Of a stretch of 64,000 nucleotides of DNA, positions 33,901 through 46,112 are shown piece after piece. Every line of letters begins with the position of its first letter. Within the stretch, counting starts at the first letter, position 1. The translations under genes and the position numbers were made by a program. Source of the stretch: Gigaspora rosea (taxonomy: Eukaryota; Glomeromycota; Glomeromycetes; Diversisporales; Gigasporaceae); assembly GCA_003550325.1 (NCBI GenBank), contig QKWP01000668.1, forward strand, positions 182,315 through 246,314. The letters are read 5' to 3'. The notes below the pieces were generated by a model. The model searched no databases. It saw only the letters and a list, made by a program, of their open reading frames with translations, and was not told the DNA's origin.

Positions 33901-36900
33901 TACAAAACACAAAATTTTAAATCCTCATAACTATATTGCTTTACCTGGCAATAGTACTAACATTCCTATTCATATACTTAATAACTTTATTGAGGATGCT
34001 ACATGCAACAAAAGGGAAATATGAATACTATCACAGGATATGAGCAAAGCTTATGATTCTGTAAACTTAGACCTTTTTACTAAAGCACTTTATAGAATCC
34101 AAATGCCATATCAGCTTATTCAAATTCTTACCGATCTTCTCACTAATCGCTCTAACCAAGTCATAACAAACTTTGGACTTACACTACCATACCCTGTACA
34201 AGATGGAATAGATCAAGGAGAAACAATTACCCCACTCTTCTGGCGCATCTATTATGATCCTCTTATTCACAAAATATCTACATCCTATCTAGGATATACA
34301 ACTTCAACTACCTGGACATCTTATATACTACAGCCCAACTCACATAAAATGCAAATTTCAGCATCAGTTTTAGCATATATGGATGATACCCTATGGCTTG
34401 CCCAATCTTTCCAACAACTGCAACAAATTTACAAACAGCTGAATCCTTTTACACAATGGCACAAATACAAGTTAACTCGCAAAAATCTATACTCACATCT
34501 AATACTAAAGATGTACTACAATTACCTTTTATGAACTCTACTATTTCTGCTCAGCCACCAAATGTGCCTTTTAAATTTCTAGGATGCTGGTTCACAGCAA
34601 ATCTTAAGTATAATATACAATCTAAATTAATCCTTCAAGAAATTTTTGACTTGGCCAATATATTACAAACTAAACAAATCACGGACAAACAGGCTGCATA
34701 TATCATTAATACTGTATTATTACCTATTTTAGAATATCGCATTCACAATATAGTCCTTTCACAAACTACATGCAACAAAATTTTGTCCAAATACTTAACA
34801 ATTGCAAAACACAAAGCCAAACTCCCTAGAACAACACCTAATAGCACCATGCTTAACCATAATATATATGGCATCAAAAATATCTGGGATATTCAACTTC
34901 AGCATCATATTTCTAATTTCCTTACTAGACTTAATAACCAAGACCTTCTTGGTACAAGCACACATATTAGACTACAACAACTACAAAACAATCTTTGGTC
35001 TACTATTAATATTCTTGCACACCCTAATCCAATAATTGATGGACCCAACAAACATACTACAACTTTTAAAATCATACAACTATTAAGACATCTAAATCTT
35101 ACAATTACCATCAATCCCAACCTTTCATTACCACATACTATTAACCACCCTTACAAACCATTAGAAGATATTCTTAATACACATTCACTTTATTCAATAT
35201 TCAAACAACAATTACGGAAAAAAAGAATTCTGTACATAGAACAACTAACTTCAGCTGACAATTCTACACTCCTAGCTTGGCAACACATCTCACCAAGAGT
35301 AAATTATTTACCAACTGGTAAACAGCCAAAATGGTTTTCCATATTGGAAAATACTATTTTGGCTAATCATACTACTCGAACCATACAGTCAAACTTACAA
35401 CTACCTTCAGTTAACTCTCTAGCTTTTAATACTGGCCATTATACTACTAAATCTAATACTTGGCTAATTACATATCTTGATAACAATATTATTATTGGCA
35501 AAGCCCACAGGTTTAACTTAGACTCAAATACCATTTCAATTACACACTGGTTACCAAACTTCGACCACCAGCATACAGAACTATATCCTGCACCAGATAT
35601 TACCTGTACACCTTGCTTGGGATGCAACTTTAATTCCTTTCGTATTCAAAATCATTGCACCTTTAATATTTCTGCTACTTTATCTACCAAATTTCTAGGA
35701 AGAAAAAACTATACTTCATCCTCTAACAAACTGAACCTTCATGCAAATTACCTTGATCTTTTATACTCAATTGCTCTTCGTAATCCAAGCTATATTCCAT
35801 CACCACCAACTATTCCAATATATAATAATCCAATTTATGAAATATTTACTATAAACCAAGCCTCCAAGCTACTCTACCAACTTGCTTTAACTAACTCTAC
35901 TCAATCTGAATTTATATTCTATACTGATGGATCAGTTAAAAATATTTCAACAGAGCAATGCACTATGGGCATTGGATGGACACAAATTGCTAATAACCAA
36001 ACAATCCAAAATTTTACAGCCCAAATTCAATTTTGGCCATCATCATACAAAACTGAGCTAGTGTCAATACTCTCTGCTATTAGCACATGCCCACGGCACA
36101 GTACTATTCATATTTATACAGACTCACAATCAATTATTTCCAAATATTTTAAACTTACATCTAAACCACTATCTGCTCACAAAATCTTTTCTTATAACTA
36201 CTGGCCAATTTGGCACATCCTTCTTAATCTTATCAAATCATATTCATATCAACTACATTTACACAAAGTAAGAGCACATAGTGATAATATATACAACAAT
36301 ATAGCTAATAACTTAGCACAACAACACTCGTCAGCACCTGTCCTTTCATTTAACTACAACAATATCTACAATCCTTCATTTGCACTTCAATATAAACAAT
36401 ACTATATAGAACAACCTACTCGATGTACAATTAAAAATATCTGTAATGCTCATACAATTTCAATATGGTCATCTCAACACCGTATGGAAACCATTATACC
36501 AATATCATACCAAATTGATTGGAATGCCACATGGCTTTTCCTAAACAATAATCATAAAAGATCATACAACTATACTAACTTTCAACTAAGCAATTCCAAA
36601 ACATTTCGCATTAAAAACCTTCTTAATATTTTACCTACTCTGGCACATTTACACTGCCTCTACCCTACTACATTTAACAACAACTTATGTATCACCTGTA
36701 ACAAACATAAACAAAATCACCATTGGTTAATTTGCCCCAATAACAACATATTGCTTTCTATTATTCAACAAGCAATAAAAGATACTTTCACACAACAAGT
36801 GTTAGACATTTCAGTTACAGAACTATCTGCACTACATTATAACTTAATTCATCATTATTGTCTCTCTTTTATACAACCACCAACTTCTATCTCTCCTTCA

Positions 36901-37149
36901 ATTTATTCAACATTACAAGGTTTCATCCCTATACCAATTATTAATACTATTACTCAAACTAACACTTCTTACAAAATTGCAACACAACTTACTATTACTT
37001 TACTATCTAAAATATCACAAAATATACACAATCAATTATGGAAACCTTATTGTACCAAATTAGCAAACTGGAAAAAAACTAATAACATTCAACTACAACA
37101 TACTACATACTATTCCACAAGCACTCAATTTTTCTATACCCGTACCTAA
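30937..37149 (+). pseudogene. LINE ORF2: endonuclease, reverse transcriptase, RNase H; broken
   Basis: Open frame begins near 30937, overlapping the end of ORF1 by about 35 nt, without an early ATG. Domains in order: Ser/Asn-rich leader; AP-type endonuclease (LNIATHNVQGY, TGITETK, IILGDFNAS, RIDYIWAHN, SDHLI) at 32080-32760; reverse transcriptase (QDMSKAYDSV at 34040, LAYMDDTLW at 34370); Cys cluster CTPCLGC; RNase H (FYTDGS, YKTELVSIL, IYTDSQS, KVRAHSDN) at 35920-36330; C-terminal knuckle CITCNKHKQNHHWLIC at 36685. Lesions: TAG 32142, TGA 32643, slip near 33565, TGA 34022 (at a Trp position before the catalytic region), slip near 34432. The last RNase H acidic residue reads Asn (IANNLAQ). 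It resembles Tad/I-type LINEs, which carry RNase H. Inactive as read. Confidence 0.85.
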
Positions 37150-38089
37150 TTTTTAGCTTTAGTATATAGCAAACTTTTTTTTTTATTAAGACAACCAATT
37201 TTGTCATTTAAGCAAACTTTGTTTAGCATGAAATTTTACATATAATAGTAGTTTCAAATTTAGCAAATTTTCTTTTTTATTAGTAAAATCTTCAATTTTT
37301 ATAGGAGTTTTAAAAACTGTTTTAAGTGATTTTATTCTACTATTCTTGATATATTTAATCTCAAAATTTGAAAATAATTGGTTTGTAATTCCAAAAAAAT
37401 CTTGGTTTTAAAGTTATATAGTAATTTTATATGTTTTTAATATAAATTTATATATGATAGTAAACAATTTAGGGTGTGATATAGTGTGACATCTCGGTAA
37501 ACTATTAGGTGTGACCATTTCACTTCGGTGCTTTACATTACGTGATCTCTTTCCAGTTTTTATTCTTTTTGCCTTTTTATTCCGGTGTTATAATATACTA
37601 ACACTTATTTTTTTCCAATTGACGAGCCTGGTTAGCTTCATTCCGGTGTGCCATTGTAAGTAGCTTCGTAAGTGGTTCTGTGACTTTGGCATCGAGTTGC
37701 TAGTAATGAATTTGGAAGCTTTATAGCTTCACTGTCATTATAATTCTGTATATGTTAGAGCTTTGTGTTAGACAGTTTGTTAGAGTTTGGGCTTCAAAGT
37801 ATTTGTTATAGAGAGATGTTCTAAAAATGTCATTATGCAGCAACGTTTTAAAAACGCTTATTATGTAAAGATAATCTAGTAGTATTTATTACACGAAAAG
37901 TTTGTTAAATTAAAAAATATAATTCAACTTAATAAAAGTTAAACTATGATTCTATTAGTGATGCTTAATTTTATTGATTAATTTGGACCTGTATAACCAG
38001 AAAAATCATATCCCTAATGCTTACAGGTCAATTACTTTTCAAATCGATAAAAATTGATTACTTTCTTAATTGATAAAAATTGATAGTGG
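37150..38089. other. LINE 3' region and hAT-like interior, non-coding
   Basis: Contains the right inner inverted repeat (37413-37479), then unique AT-rich sequence with repeated ATTCCGGTGT words (37580-37660). No clear polyA tail for the LINE was recognised. Confidence 0.4.
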
Positions 38090-38252
38090 GATCTGTAGGA
38101 TTAATTTGGTTATCTGTAGGGTTATCTGGTTATCCGTAGGTTTATCCGGTTATCCGCAAAATAAAAACTGACAGTTATCTGTATCCAGCTTTCATAAAAC
38201 AGGTAGAGTAAAACAGGTAACCAGTTATCCGGGTCCAAGCACTAACCTTAGC

Positions 38253-39296
38253 ATTGGTGATTCTCAAATTATACTTTATTATGTGATGTATCACTTGCAC
38301 ACAGAGTTGTTATAAGCATAGTATAATAGCAGAAGACACATAGAGTTGTTGTAAGCATAGTAAGTAATAGCAGAAGAGAAGTAATAAAGTGGAGCACTAC
38401 TTCCATCATGTATCTGCATAATGTCAAATAAAGTGTTTAATATAAAATCTGATGAGAATAATTAAAAAAAATCCAACACACCGGTCAACTGAATTTTGAA
38501 ATACCATGGAAATGAAAAATTAATTTTGCATAGTTTTATTTCTATTACATACTCAGCAAACTTCAAGCCCAATAAAACTTACCTACCTAATTATTTGCTG
38601 GTATAGCCCAAAAAATATATAAAATGTTCAATGCAAATGCATTCATAAATTGGTACTTTTGGTATCTAAAAAAAATTTTTTTTGTGCAAAATAAAAAATT
38701 AACTTCATGTGGTCTAATTATATATAGTTTTCAATTTTAACAATCATATGTAATCACAAATTAACTAGAAAATTCTTGCATCTAACAAGTTACTATAAGA
38801 TTATACCATAAAAACCTTAAGGGTTAAAACAACAAATTGATATAAAGTCATCACTCTTCCATTCAGGTAGCAATGATTTTACCAACAATCACTTCAAAGA
38901 CACCACATTTCATTGACACTCATTTTACTGATAGATTTATATTACAGACAATTTACAGACAAATTTTATCTTGTAAACAGCATATTTCACTAATGACATA
39001 AAAATAATTTCAAACTTTATATTAATAACTAGAATTACTTTGAAAATGAACTATGATATTAGTAAAAATATATTTTGTTCACAAAAATGAACATGTTTGT
39101 AAATTAACATCTGCAAAATAAGCTTGTCAATGAAATGAGAGTTGTGAAATGTAGTTTTCTTGAAGTGTGAGAGTTGTTTGGAACTTGATGAAAGTAAAGT
39201 CTGATGAAACAACAAAATTCAACAAAAGTGAATTAAAAAAAAATCATTTAAAAAATTTGATTAGTTACATCATTAATTTGAAATTATTAATCTAAC
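38253..39296. other. no gene recognised
   Basis: AT-rich. A short direct repeat (GAGTTGTTATAAGCATAGTA, and again 45 bp on) lies at 38304-38370. No supported frame. Confidence 0.4.
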
Positions 39297-39760
39297 CCAG
39301 TTAAAGAAAGAAAGATCGAATTAATCAGCTTTTATATAAAAACATAAATCGATTAACCCTTTGATTACCTGATTTTATCAAACAATTAATCCATTCCATT
39401 GTGAGATTAATCACCCGCATTATCTAATTTCGCCCTTGATCACATGATGATCATTAATAATATTAAAAATTGCATTAGAACCTTTCAACCATTGTGACTA
39501 GAATAAAGAAGAATTATATAAATAGAATGAAATTCTAACCACTAGCAGAAGAACTATTCATAAGAAATCCCAGAAATACTTAACTTTATTTAACTACACT
39601 ACAGCAAGACCCTAAAAGAGCCTCGATACCTGACCACGCCCTTTTTGCCCACCAATTCAAGAATCTTGCACAATTAAAGGACACTGGTTTGATTAGATAG
39701 TGGTGTTGTTAGTGGTTTTTAGCCATATACCCGATATCCACCACTCTCACAATGTGCAAC
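39297..39760 (+). repeat. composite repeat, block C, long copy
   Basis: GTTAAAGAAAGAAAGATCGA and ATCAAACAATTAATCCATTC, followed by 39500-39760, which is the inverse of 19113-19360. Order of blocks C, A, B here equals the inverted order at 17.7-19.9 kb. Confidence 0.6.
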
Positions 39761-39799
39761 TAGATAAGCTATTGGAGTTTATATTGGTAATCTTGAAAA

Positions 39800-41010
39800 G
39801 GTGAATTAGCATGTATTAGAATTATCACAATTTCTATTGTAAATTACTATAAAAAATTCTGTTACAAGCTTACTTGGCATATAATACGTTAAAGTTGAAT
39901 TTGCAACGAAATTATTGTAACTTCTACCAAGAATTACTGTAAAAAATTCTCATGCAAAACTTCTAATAATCCCAATATGAGGTTAGGGTTGAGTTAATTC
40001 GCATTGAAATTATAATAGCTTCTATCAGGATTTACTTTATAAACCTAACCAGTCTGCAATACACAGTAACTCAATAACGCATGTTATTAACGTTGCAATC
40101 TACCAGTAATTTCAAAGATACGAAGTGCGCATGACGAATAGAAGTCGATTTTTAAATCTCAAAAATACGTGTACAAAGTGCGCGTAACAAACAGGAGTCG
40201 ATTTTTTAAAAAACGATAGTGATAGATCAATTACTATGACGAATTAATCGTCATAACCTTTCATATTTTAAAATTTTCTCACGGTCTGATTACGGTTTTT
40301 TTGGATATACCCCGATATAAGATTACATTTCAAAATCAGATCACGCTGCATTAATTAGCAATACTAAGCAGGCATAATTTCAAAAAAAAGTATCCCATAC
40401 TATTATTCAATTACAACATATAAATGTCATTTTAGACAAGTACATAATACTGTAATAAGACCAGTATCCACCGACCACAATATATTTACGCACATTACAA
40501 ATATATTTCCCACACCATCGTTCAATATAATTAACATGCACGTGTTGTCATCCGTGTCGTCAGAATCACCATAACCCCTCAAAAATCAGCATAGCAAACA
40601 TCAAAAAAGTTGAGGGAAACCATCCTTCCCACATTTCATGTTACACAAGAAACGTATCGTACTGGTATAATTTAAATTAAAATAATCACTGACGCCAATT
40701 TTGCATAATAATGAGTGATTTCATATGAAATTATATTATATATATGTAAAAATTTAAATTAATATAGTTAACATCATAATGATGAAATTTAGATTATAAT
40801 CAGTGACGCCAGTAATGCATCATAACAGTGATTTACATATATATTACATAAAAATTTTAACTTTCCAAAAACGAATAAATGAAAATCATTACTCCTACTA
40901 AAAAAGGTTTTTGCAAAAATCAGGATAAGCGACATCAAAAAAGTTGAAGGAAACAATCCCTATACACATTTCACGCTACACAAGAAACGTGATCGTACTG
41001 GTATAGGCTG
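39800..41010 (+). repeat. composite repeat, blocks A and B
   Basis: 39800-40040 is block A (AAAAAATTCTGTTACAAGCT and GGTTAGGGTTGAGTTAATTC). 40070-40690 is block B, with a second, shorter block B end at 40870-41010. Between them are two ~75-bp AATCAGTGACGCCA-type units (40680, 40797). No gene. Confidence 0.6.
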
Positions 41011-41351
41011 TCGCTCCATTATATATAAAATTTGTCACCTGCATTTTAATTAGTGACTAAGGTCGATTTAAACACTAGTTTTGGTGGGTTTTTTTTCGCT
41101 TTTTCTTTTTCAGCACGTGATCCAGAACGATCAAAATTCGAACTCACTGATTGATAATTGCCTTTTTAGGAGTTGTATTACCGGCACAAATAAGTAAAAC
41201 ACGCACGTAAGTACATCAGATGTATGAAACCAATCATTTCTCAAAATAATATTAATCTGACTAGGATAATATTGTATCACCCCGTAAGTAATAATAAATA
41301 TGCAGTGATTGCGCAATGGATTAAATATCTTTTTTATCTTAATTAAATAAA

Positions 41352-41739
41352 ATGGAAGAACAATTCATAAAAGACAAAGCTGCTCAACTAAGTTTTACTG
41401 ATTGCCAAAAATTAGCAGATATAAACGATCCAAACGGAGTGTACTGGCTTGGATATTGTTATGAATATGGAATTGGAATTGAAAAGAATGAGAGCAAAGC
41501 ATTTATTCATTATCAAAAATCTGCAGATATGAATAATTCTAACGGAATGTATAAAGTTGGTTATTGTTATTATTTAGGAATTGGAGTTGAAAAAGATAAT
41601 TACAAAGCATTTGAGCACTACAAAAAGTCTGCAGAAATGAATAATCTTAACGGAATCTTTAAAACCGCTATTTGTTACTTTTTATGGAATTGGTGTGGAA
41701 GAAAACTACAATAAATTTGATGAATGGCTTAACAAGTAA
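41352..41739 (+). pseudogene. Sel1-repeat protein, short, one frameshift
   Basis: ATG at 41352 starts MEEQFIKDKAAQLSF. Three Sel1-type repeats follow (WLGYCYEYGIGIEKNESKAF, YKVGYCYYLGIGVEKDNYKA and a third). In the third the frame slips in a T-run near 41682: the original frame reads LWNWCGRK, the other reads FYGIGVEENYNKFDEW and ends at TAA 41737. Sel1 repeats form alpha-solenoids that scaffold signalling proteins, and in these fungi they often occur with kinase domains. About 129 codons with the slip allowed for, shorter than usual, so this is probably a gene fragment. The slip may be an assembly error. Confidence 0.6.
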
Positions 41740-41889
41740 GCCAATTTTAGATTTTAATCATAATATCTCGTATTTAAAATTAGGAATATCTCAATGTTAA
41801 TTATCAGAGAGTAAGAATAAGGAATATCTAATCGCCTATACATCAGTTACGCATTTATTTTTGAAATATATATTTATTATTTGCGTTAT

Positions 41890-43290
41890 TTAGCCCGTGA
41901 GTATGAAGAACATTTATTAATAATACTGCAAAATAAGTTCATAAATCATGATCATAAATACTTATTTCTCATTACCTGTTACGTAATGCCCTTCAAATCA
42001 TTTCATTCGCATTAATCATTTCATTCAGCATGTAAGTATAAAGAACGTTTATTAATCATACTGTCGTAGGAATTAAAGACAGTAAAATAAGTTCCCAAAT
42101 CATGATCATAAATACTTATTTCCCACTACCTGTTGCGTAATGCCCTAAATCATTTCATTCGCATTAATCACTTATTCAGCTAGTGAGTATAAAGAACATT
42201 TATTAATGATACTTTGTAGGAATTAAAAACAACAAAACAAATTCACAAATCTGCTATTACATAATGCCCTTCAAATCATTTCATTTGCATTAATCATTTC
42301 ATTCAGCAAGCAAGTATAAAGAACATTTATTAATCATACTGTCGTAGGAATTAAAAACAGCAAAACAATGCCCTTCAAATCATTTCATTCGCATTAATCA
42401 TTTCATTCAGCTAGTGAGTATAAAGAATATTTATTAATTATACTGTCTTAGGAATTAAAAACAGCAAAACAAGTTCACAAATCATGATCATAAATACTTA
42501 TTTCCCATTATCTGTTACGTAATGCCTTTCAAATCATTTCATTCGCATTAATTTAGTCGGTGAGTATGAAGAACATTTATTAATCATACTTTCGTAGAAA
42601 TTAAAAACGACAAAACATGTTGACAAATCATGATTATAAATACTTATTTCCCATTACCTGTTACATAATGCCGTTCAAATCATTTCATTCGCATTAATCA
42701 TTTCATTCAGCTAGTGAGTATAAACAACATTTATTATTTATACTGTCATAGGAATTAAAGCCACAAAACAAGTTCACAAATCATGAATATAAATACTTAT
42801 TTCCCATTACCTGTTACGTAATGCCCTTCAAATCATTTCGTTCGCATTAATCATTTCATTCAGCCTGTGAGTATAAAGAACATTTATTGATCATACTGTC
42901 GTAGGAATTAAAAACAACAAAACAAGTTCACAAAACATGATCATGACTACTTATTTCCCATTATCTGTTACGTAATGCCCTTCAAATCATTTCATTCACA
43001 TTAATTTTCGTTCAGCTTGTAAGTATAAAAAACATTTATTAATCATTCTGCCGTAGGAATTAAACAAGTTCACAAATCATAATCATAAATTCTTATTCTT
43101 ATTACCTGTTACGTAATGCCCTTCAAATCATTTCGTTCGCATTAATCATTTCGTTCAGCGAGTGAGTATAAAGAACATTTATTATCATACTGTCGTAGGA
43201 ATTAAACACAGCAAAATAAGTTCACAAATCATGATCATAAATTCTTATTTCACATTACCTGTTACGTAATATTTTCAATTTATCCATTCG
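41890..43290 (+). repeat. minisatellite, about ten ~150-bp units
   Basis: Each unit holds GAGTATAAAGAACATTTATT, ACTGTCGTAGGAATTAAA, AAATCATGATCATAAATACT and TGTTACGTAATGCCCTTCAA. Unit starts near 41897, 42029, 42184, 42309, 42415, 42562, 42714, 42870, 43018, 43163, 43308. Spacing varies from 106 to 156. Non-coding, directly upstream of the kinase. Confidence 0.9.
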
Positions 43291-43340
43291 TATAAATTTA
43301 GTCGGTGTGTATAACATATTGTATAGTAGATATGAAATAA

Positions 43341-44723
43341 CTTTTACGATCGTTATATAGTGAATCTAAATATGGAAAATGTACAAACTGTAATGAAGAC
43401 AACACGAATAAAGCATGGTGCATATCGTGCGACCCTGACATAGCAACAAGATGGACAAGTGGAAATAAGGATATTGATGATTGTAAGAAATCGTTTCAAC
43501 TTAGAACCTTTGCTTATGAAAATGTGAAAGAATGGATTCCATTTGATAGATTGTCTGATATTAAAGAAGTTGGTAAGGGTGGATTTGGTTCTGTATTCAA
43601 AGCAACTTGGATGGATGGCATACGAAAAGTTGATGGCAATGAATTTAATTATGTGAGAGCACGTGAATCATCTAGTATCGTTGCACTCAAAACGTTGACC
43701 AATTCTAAAGAAACCAATATTTTAAAAGAAGTAGGTTAATTTATTGCTTTTATGATTTATTTACTAGTTTATTGAACTGATTCTTTTTTTAAACTTTTTA
43801 AGTTTAAAAGTCTTATGATATGTAAATTAAATGCTAGCAAACTCGCAATATATGGAATAACTCAAAATAAAGAAACAAAAAAATACTTTATAGTATTTCA
43901 ATATGCTGATAATGGGTGTCTTCATAAATATTTAAGAAAAAACTTTGTTGAACTTACATGGCAAACTAAATTGCAAATACTTAATGATATTTCGAATAAT
44001 TTATATTGTATTCACAATCTCGCAGGATATATTCACACAGACTTTCATAGTGGTAACATTTTGCAAAGCCAACACACAAATAAAAATATACAATCTTATA
44101 TTGCAGATTTAGGAATGTCCAGAAAAAAAAATGAAGATGTTTCAGAAGGCGATATTTATGGTGTCATGCCCTATGTTGCTCCTGAAGTTTTATCAGGAGT
44201 ACAACAATTTACACAAGCAGCAGATATTTATGGGTTTGGTATTATTATGGCAGAGATGTCAACTGGACAAAGACCATTTGATGGTCATGAATTTGATCAC
44301 AAACTTGCATTCAAGATTTGCAAAAAAGGATTGAGACCAGAGTTTGCACCTGGAACTCCTAAACGTTATATTGAATTCGCCGAGAGATGCATGAATTCTG
44401 ATCCACAAAAACGGTCTGATGCTTTGTGAAATTCATGATTGGCTTGAAAAGGTAGCTAGTTTGGATGACAATGAAATTAAAAAGCAATTCTTAGATGCAG
44501 ATAAAGTTATTAAATCATTGCCAATACCAAAGCATTCCAATGAAATGTATACTAGCAAAATTATTAGCACAAAATTAATTGCAAATGAAATTAAAAAAGG
44601 TATTTATTTTTCAAATTATATATAAAATTTTGCTAAATTGTTTTTTTAAAAATATTATTTGATTATTTAGATTTATCTCAAGCTGATTCTGCTCAAATTA
44701 AACTTGATATTACTAAAGTTTAA
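43341..44723 (+). pseudogene. TKL-type protein kinase, 5' exon missing, one frameshift
   Basis: Exons 43341-43730, 43803-44599 and 44671-44723; introns GTAGGT...TTAAG and GTATTT...TTTAG. N-terminal zinc-like motif CTNCNEDN...CISC precedes the kinase. Kinase motifs are all present: Gly loop GKGGFGSV, VALKTL lysine, YIHTDFHSGNIL catalytic loop, ADLGMSR in place of DFG, APEVL, and DIYGFGIIMAEM. A single-base slip near 44424 (after RSDAL) shifts into CEIHDWLEKV, which continues to the stop at 44721. No ATG exists between the upstream stop (43338) and the kinase start. The first exon is therefore absent, perhaps displaced by the satellite just upstream, or lies beyond it. Such kinases are massively expanded in Glomeromycotina. 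Confidence 0.8.
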
Positions 44724-44979
44724 AAGCTTCAAAAATTATTTTGGAAAAGTTATCAATTAGTTAAATATTGTATATCATTCAATAAATTGATATGTTTAAA
44801 TTTATAAAAATTTTCAAAGATATTTATTTAAAAAAAAATCAAAATTGGTTTGAAATTTAGATAAAAACTAGTTACAATATATGGTTTCTAATTCAAAAAT
44901 GATCTAGTGATTAATAAAGACCTAACTCTGACAGTTTTGACCAAAATTTTGGAGATAATCTTATAAAGTATAAAAAATG

Positions 44980-45150
44980 TTTACAAAATAAATTTTTAAT
45001 AAATTTATTATTGTGTTAGAAATGAATTTTTCAATAAATAATTAATTAAATAAATTACTAATTTTAAATTTTTAATAAATTTATTATCGTGTTAGAAATG
45101 AATTTTTCAATAAATAATTAATGAAATAAATTACTAATTTTAAATTAAAT
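44980..45150 (+). repeat. two-copy ~82-bp tandem duplication
   Basis: ATTTTTAATAAATTTATTAT and GTGTTAGAAATGAATTTTTC occur at 44990 and again at 45073 with two differences. Confidence 0.85.
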
Positions 45151-46104
45151 TAATATATGTTTTTTATACTTACTAAATTAATTTTTCTTGTTAATGCTGT
45201 AACTACATGTGATTATTGAAATCGAAGTACTAAGATTATAAAGAATTATATCTTTTATTACGAGTTTACATAGGCTGCTTAAGCATAAGCTTGAACTTGT
45301 TGCGTATACCCACCGAAGTCAATTGTGATCCTGCGCGGTATCATTCGCTGCACGGCTATACTTATAATTTAAATTTTACATGCCACACATGACCGTACTG
45401 GTCTTGCACGGCATAACATGTCGCGCAGCTATCCTTTTTTATACTGAACCTCATTATAAAACATTTATACAATAAATTTTATAAACTCTTAAACTACGAT
45501 TGCGTTATTCATACAAATTATCCATTATTACGTAATTTATACTATAAATATCAATTACTAGTATATTAATACATTATGAAATTGATTTCTATCGCTACCC
45601 GATCATGTATTCCACTACCACTGCTTCTTTAGTCCCCGCATCCTGCCACAATTCATAACAATATAGTATTCTTAACACATATTTGTAATTATCCTGAATT
45701 CTAAACCTTTTAAAAAGATATTGAACAAAATACCTCCATTCCTGGTTTTAGCGCAGCTACCTAATTTATAATATACATATGGGCCCCAAAAGTAGAAACC
45801 AGGGAATTTTGCCGATCACGGGTTTTGAGAAAATCGACAAAAACTATTTTGTTACACCCTTTTAAATAATTTAATAATTTAATAATTTTAAATAAATAAA
45901 TTATAAAAATCTATAATATTAAAATAATTTTATTGACCTTCCTCACCAACATGTTTTATGTAAACTGTTCTCTACTATTCATAACTCCAGAAGATTAATT
46001 GAATGAAAGCTCTTACAATTTACATAATATGAGCTATTTTTGATAGATGGATAAATAGGTAAATGTGACCTATCTATTGTGCAAATAACATTAGATAAAT
46101 TATG
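45151..46104. other. no gene recognised
   Basis: AT-rich spacer; no supported frame or RNA. Confidence 0.4.
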
Positions 46105-46112
46105 TTCCAAAC

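Larger units (their letters stand above)
26653..38244. mobile_element. 11.6-kb hAT-like TIR segment carrying a LINE
   Basis: Left end TAGTGCTTGGACCCG, right end CGGGTCCAAGCACTA, a perfect 15-bp inverted repeat with a TAGTG terminus as in hAT elements. The 8-bp sequence ACCTTAGC occurs directly outside both ends (26645-26652, 38245-38252). Repeats of TATCCG-type words fill both subterminal regions, another hAT trait. No hAT transposase is visible, though 926 bases are unread. The most economical reading is a non-autonomous hAT element into which a LINE later inserted. Confidence 0.8.

Noticed and set aside
41890..43290. CRISPR-like array
   Set aside because: Repeats are ~150 bp and themselves make up the whole unit, with no unique spacers; it is a eukaryotic minisatellite.
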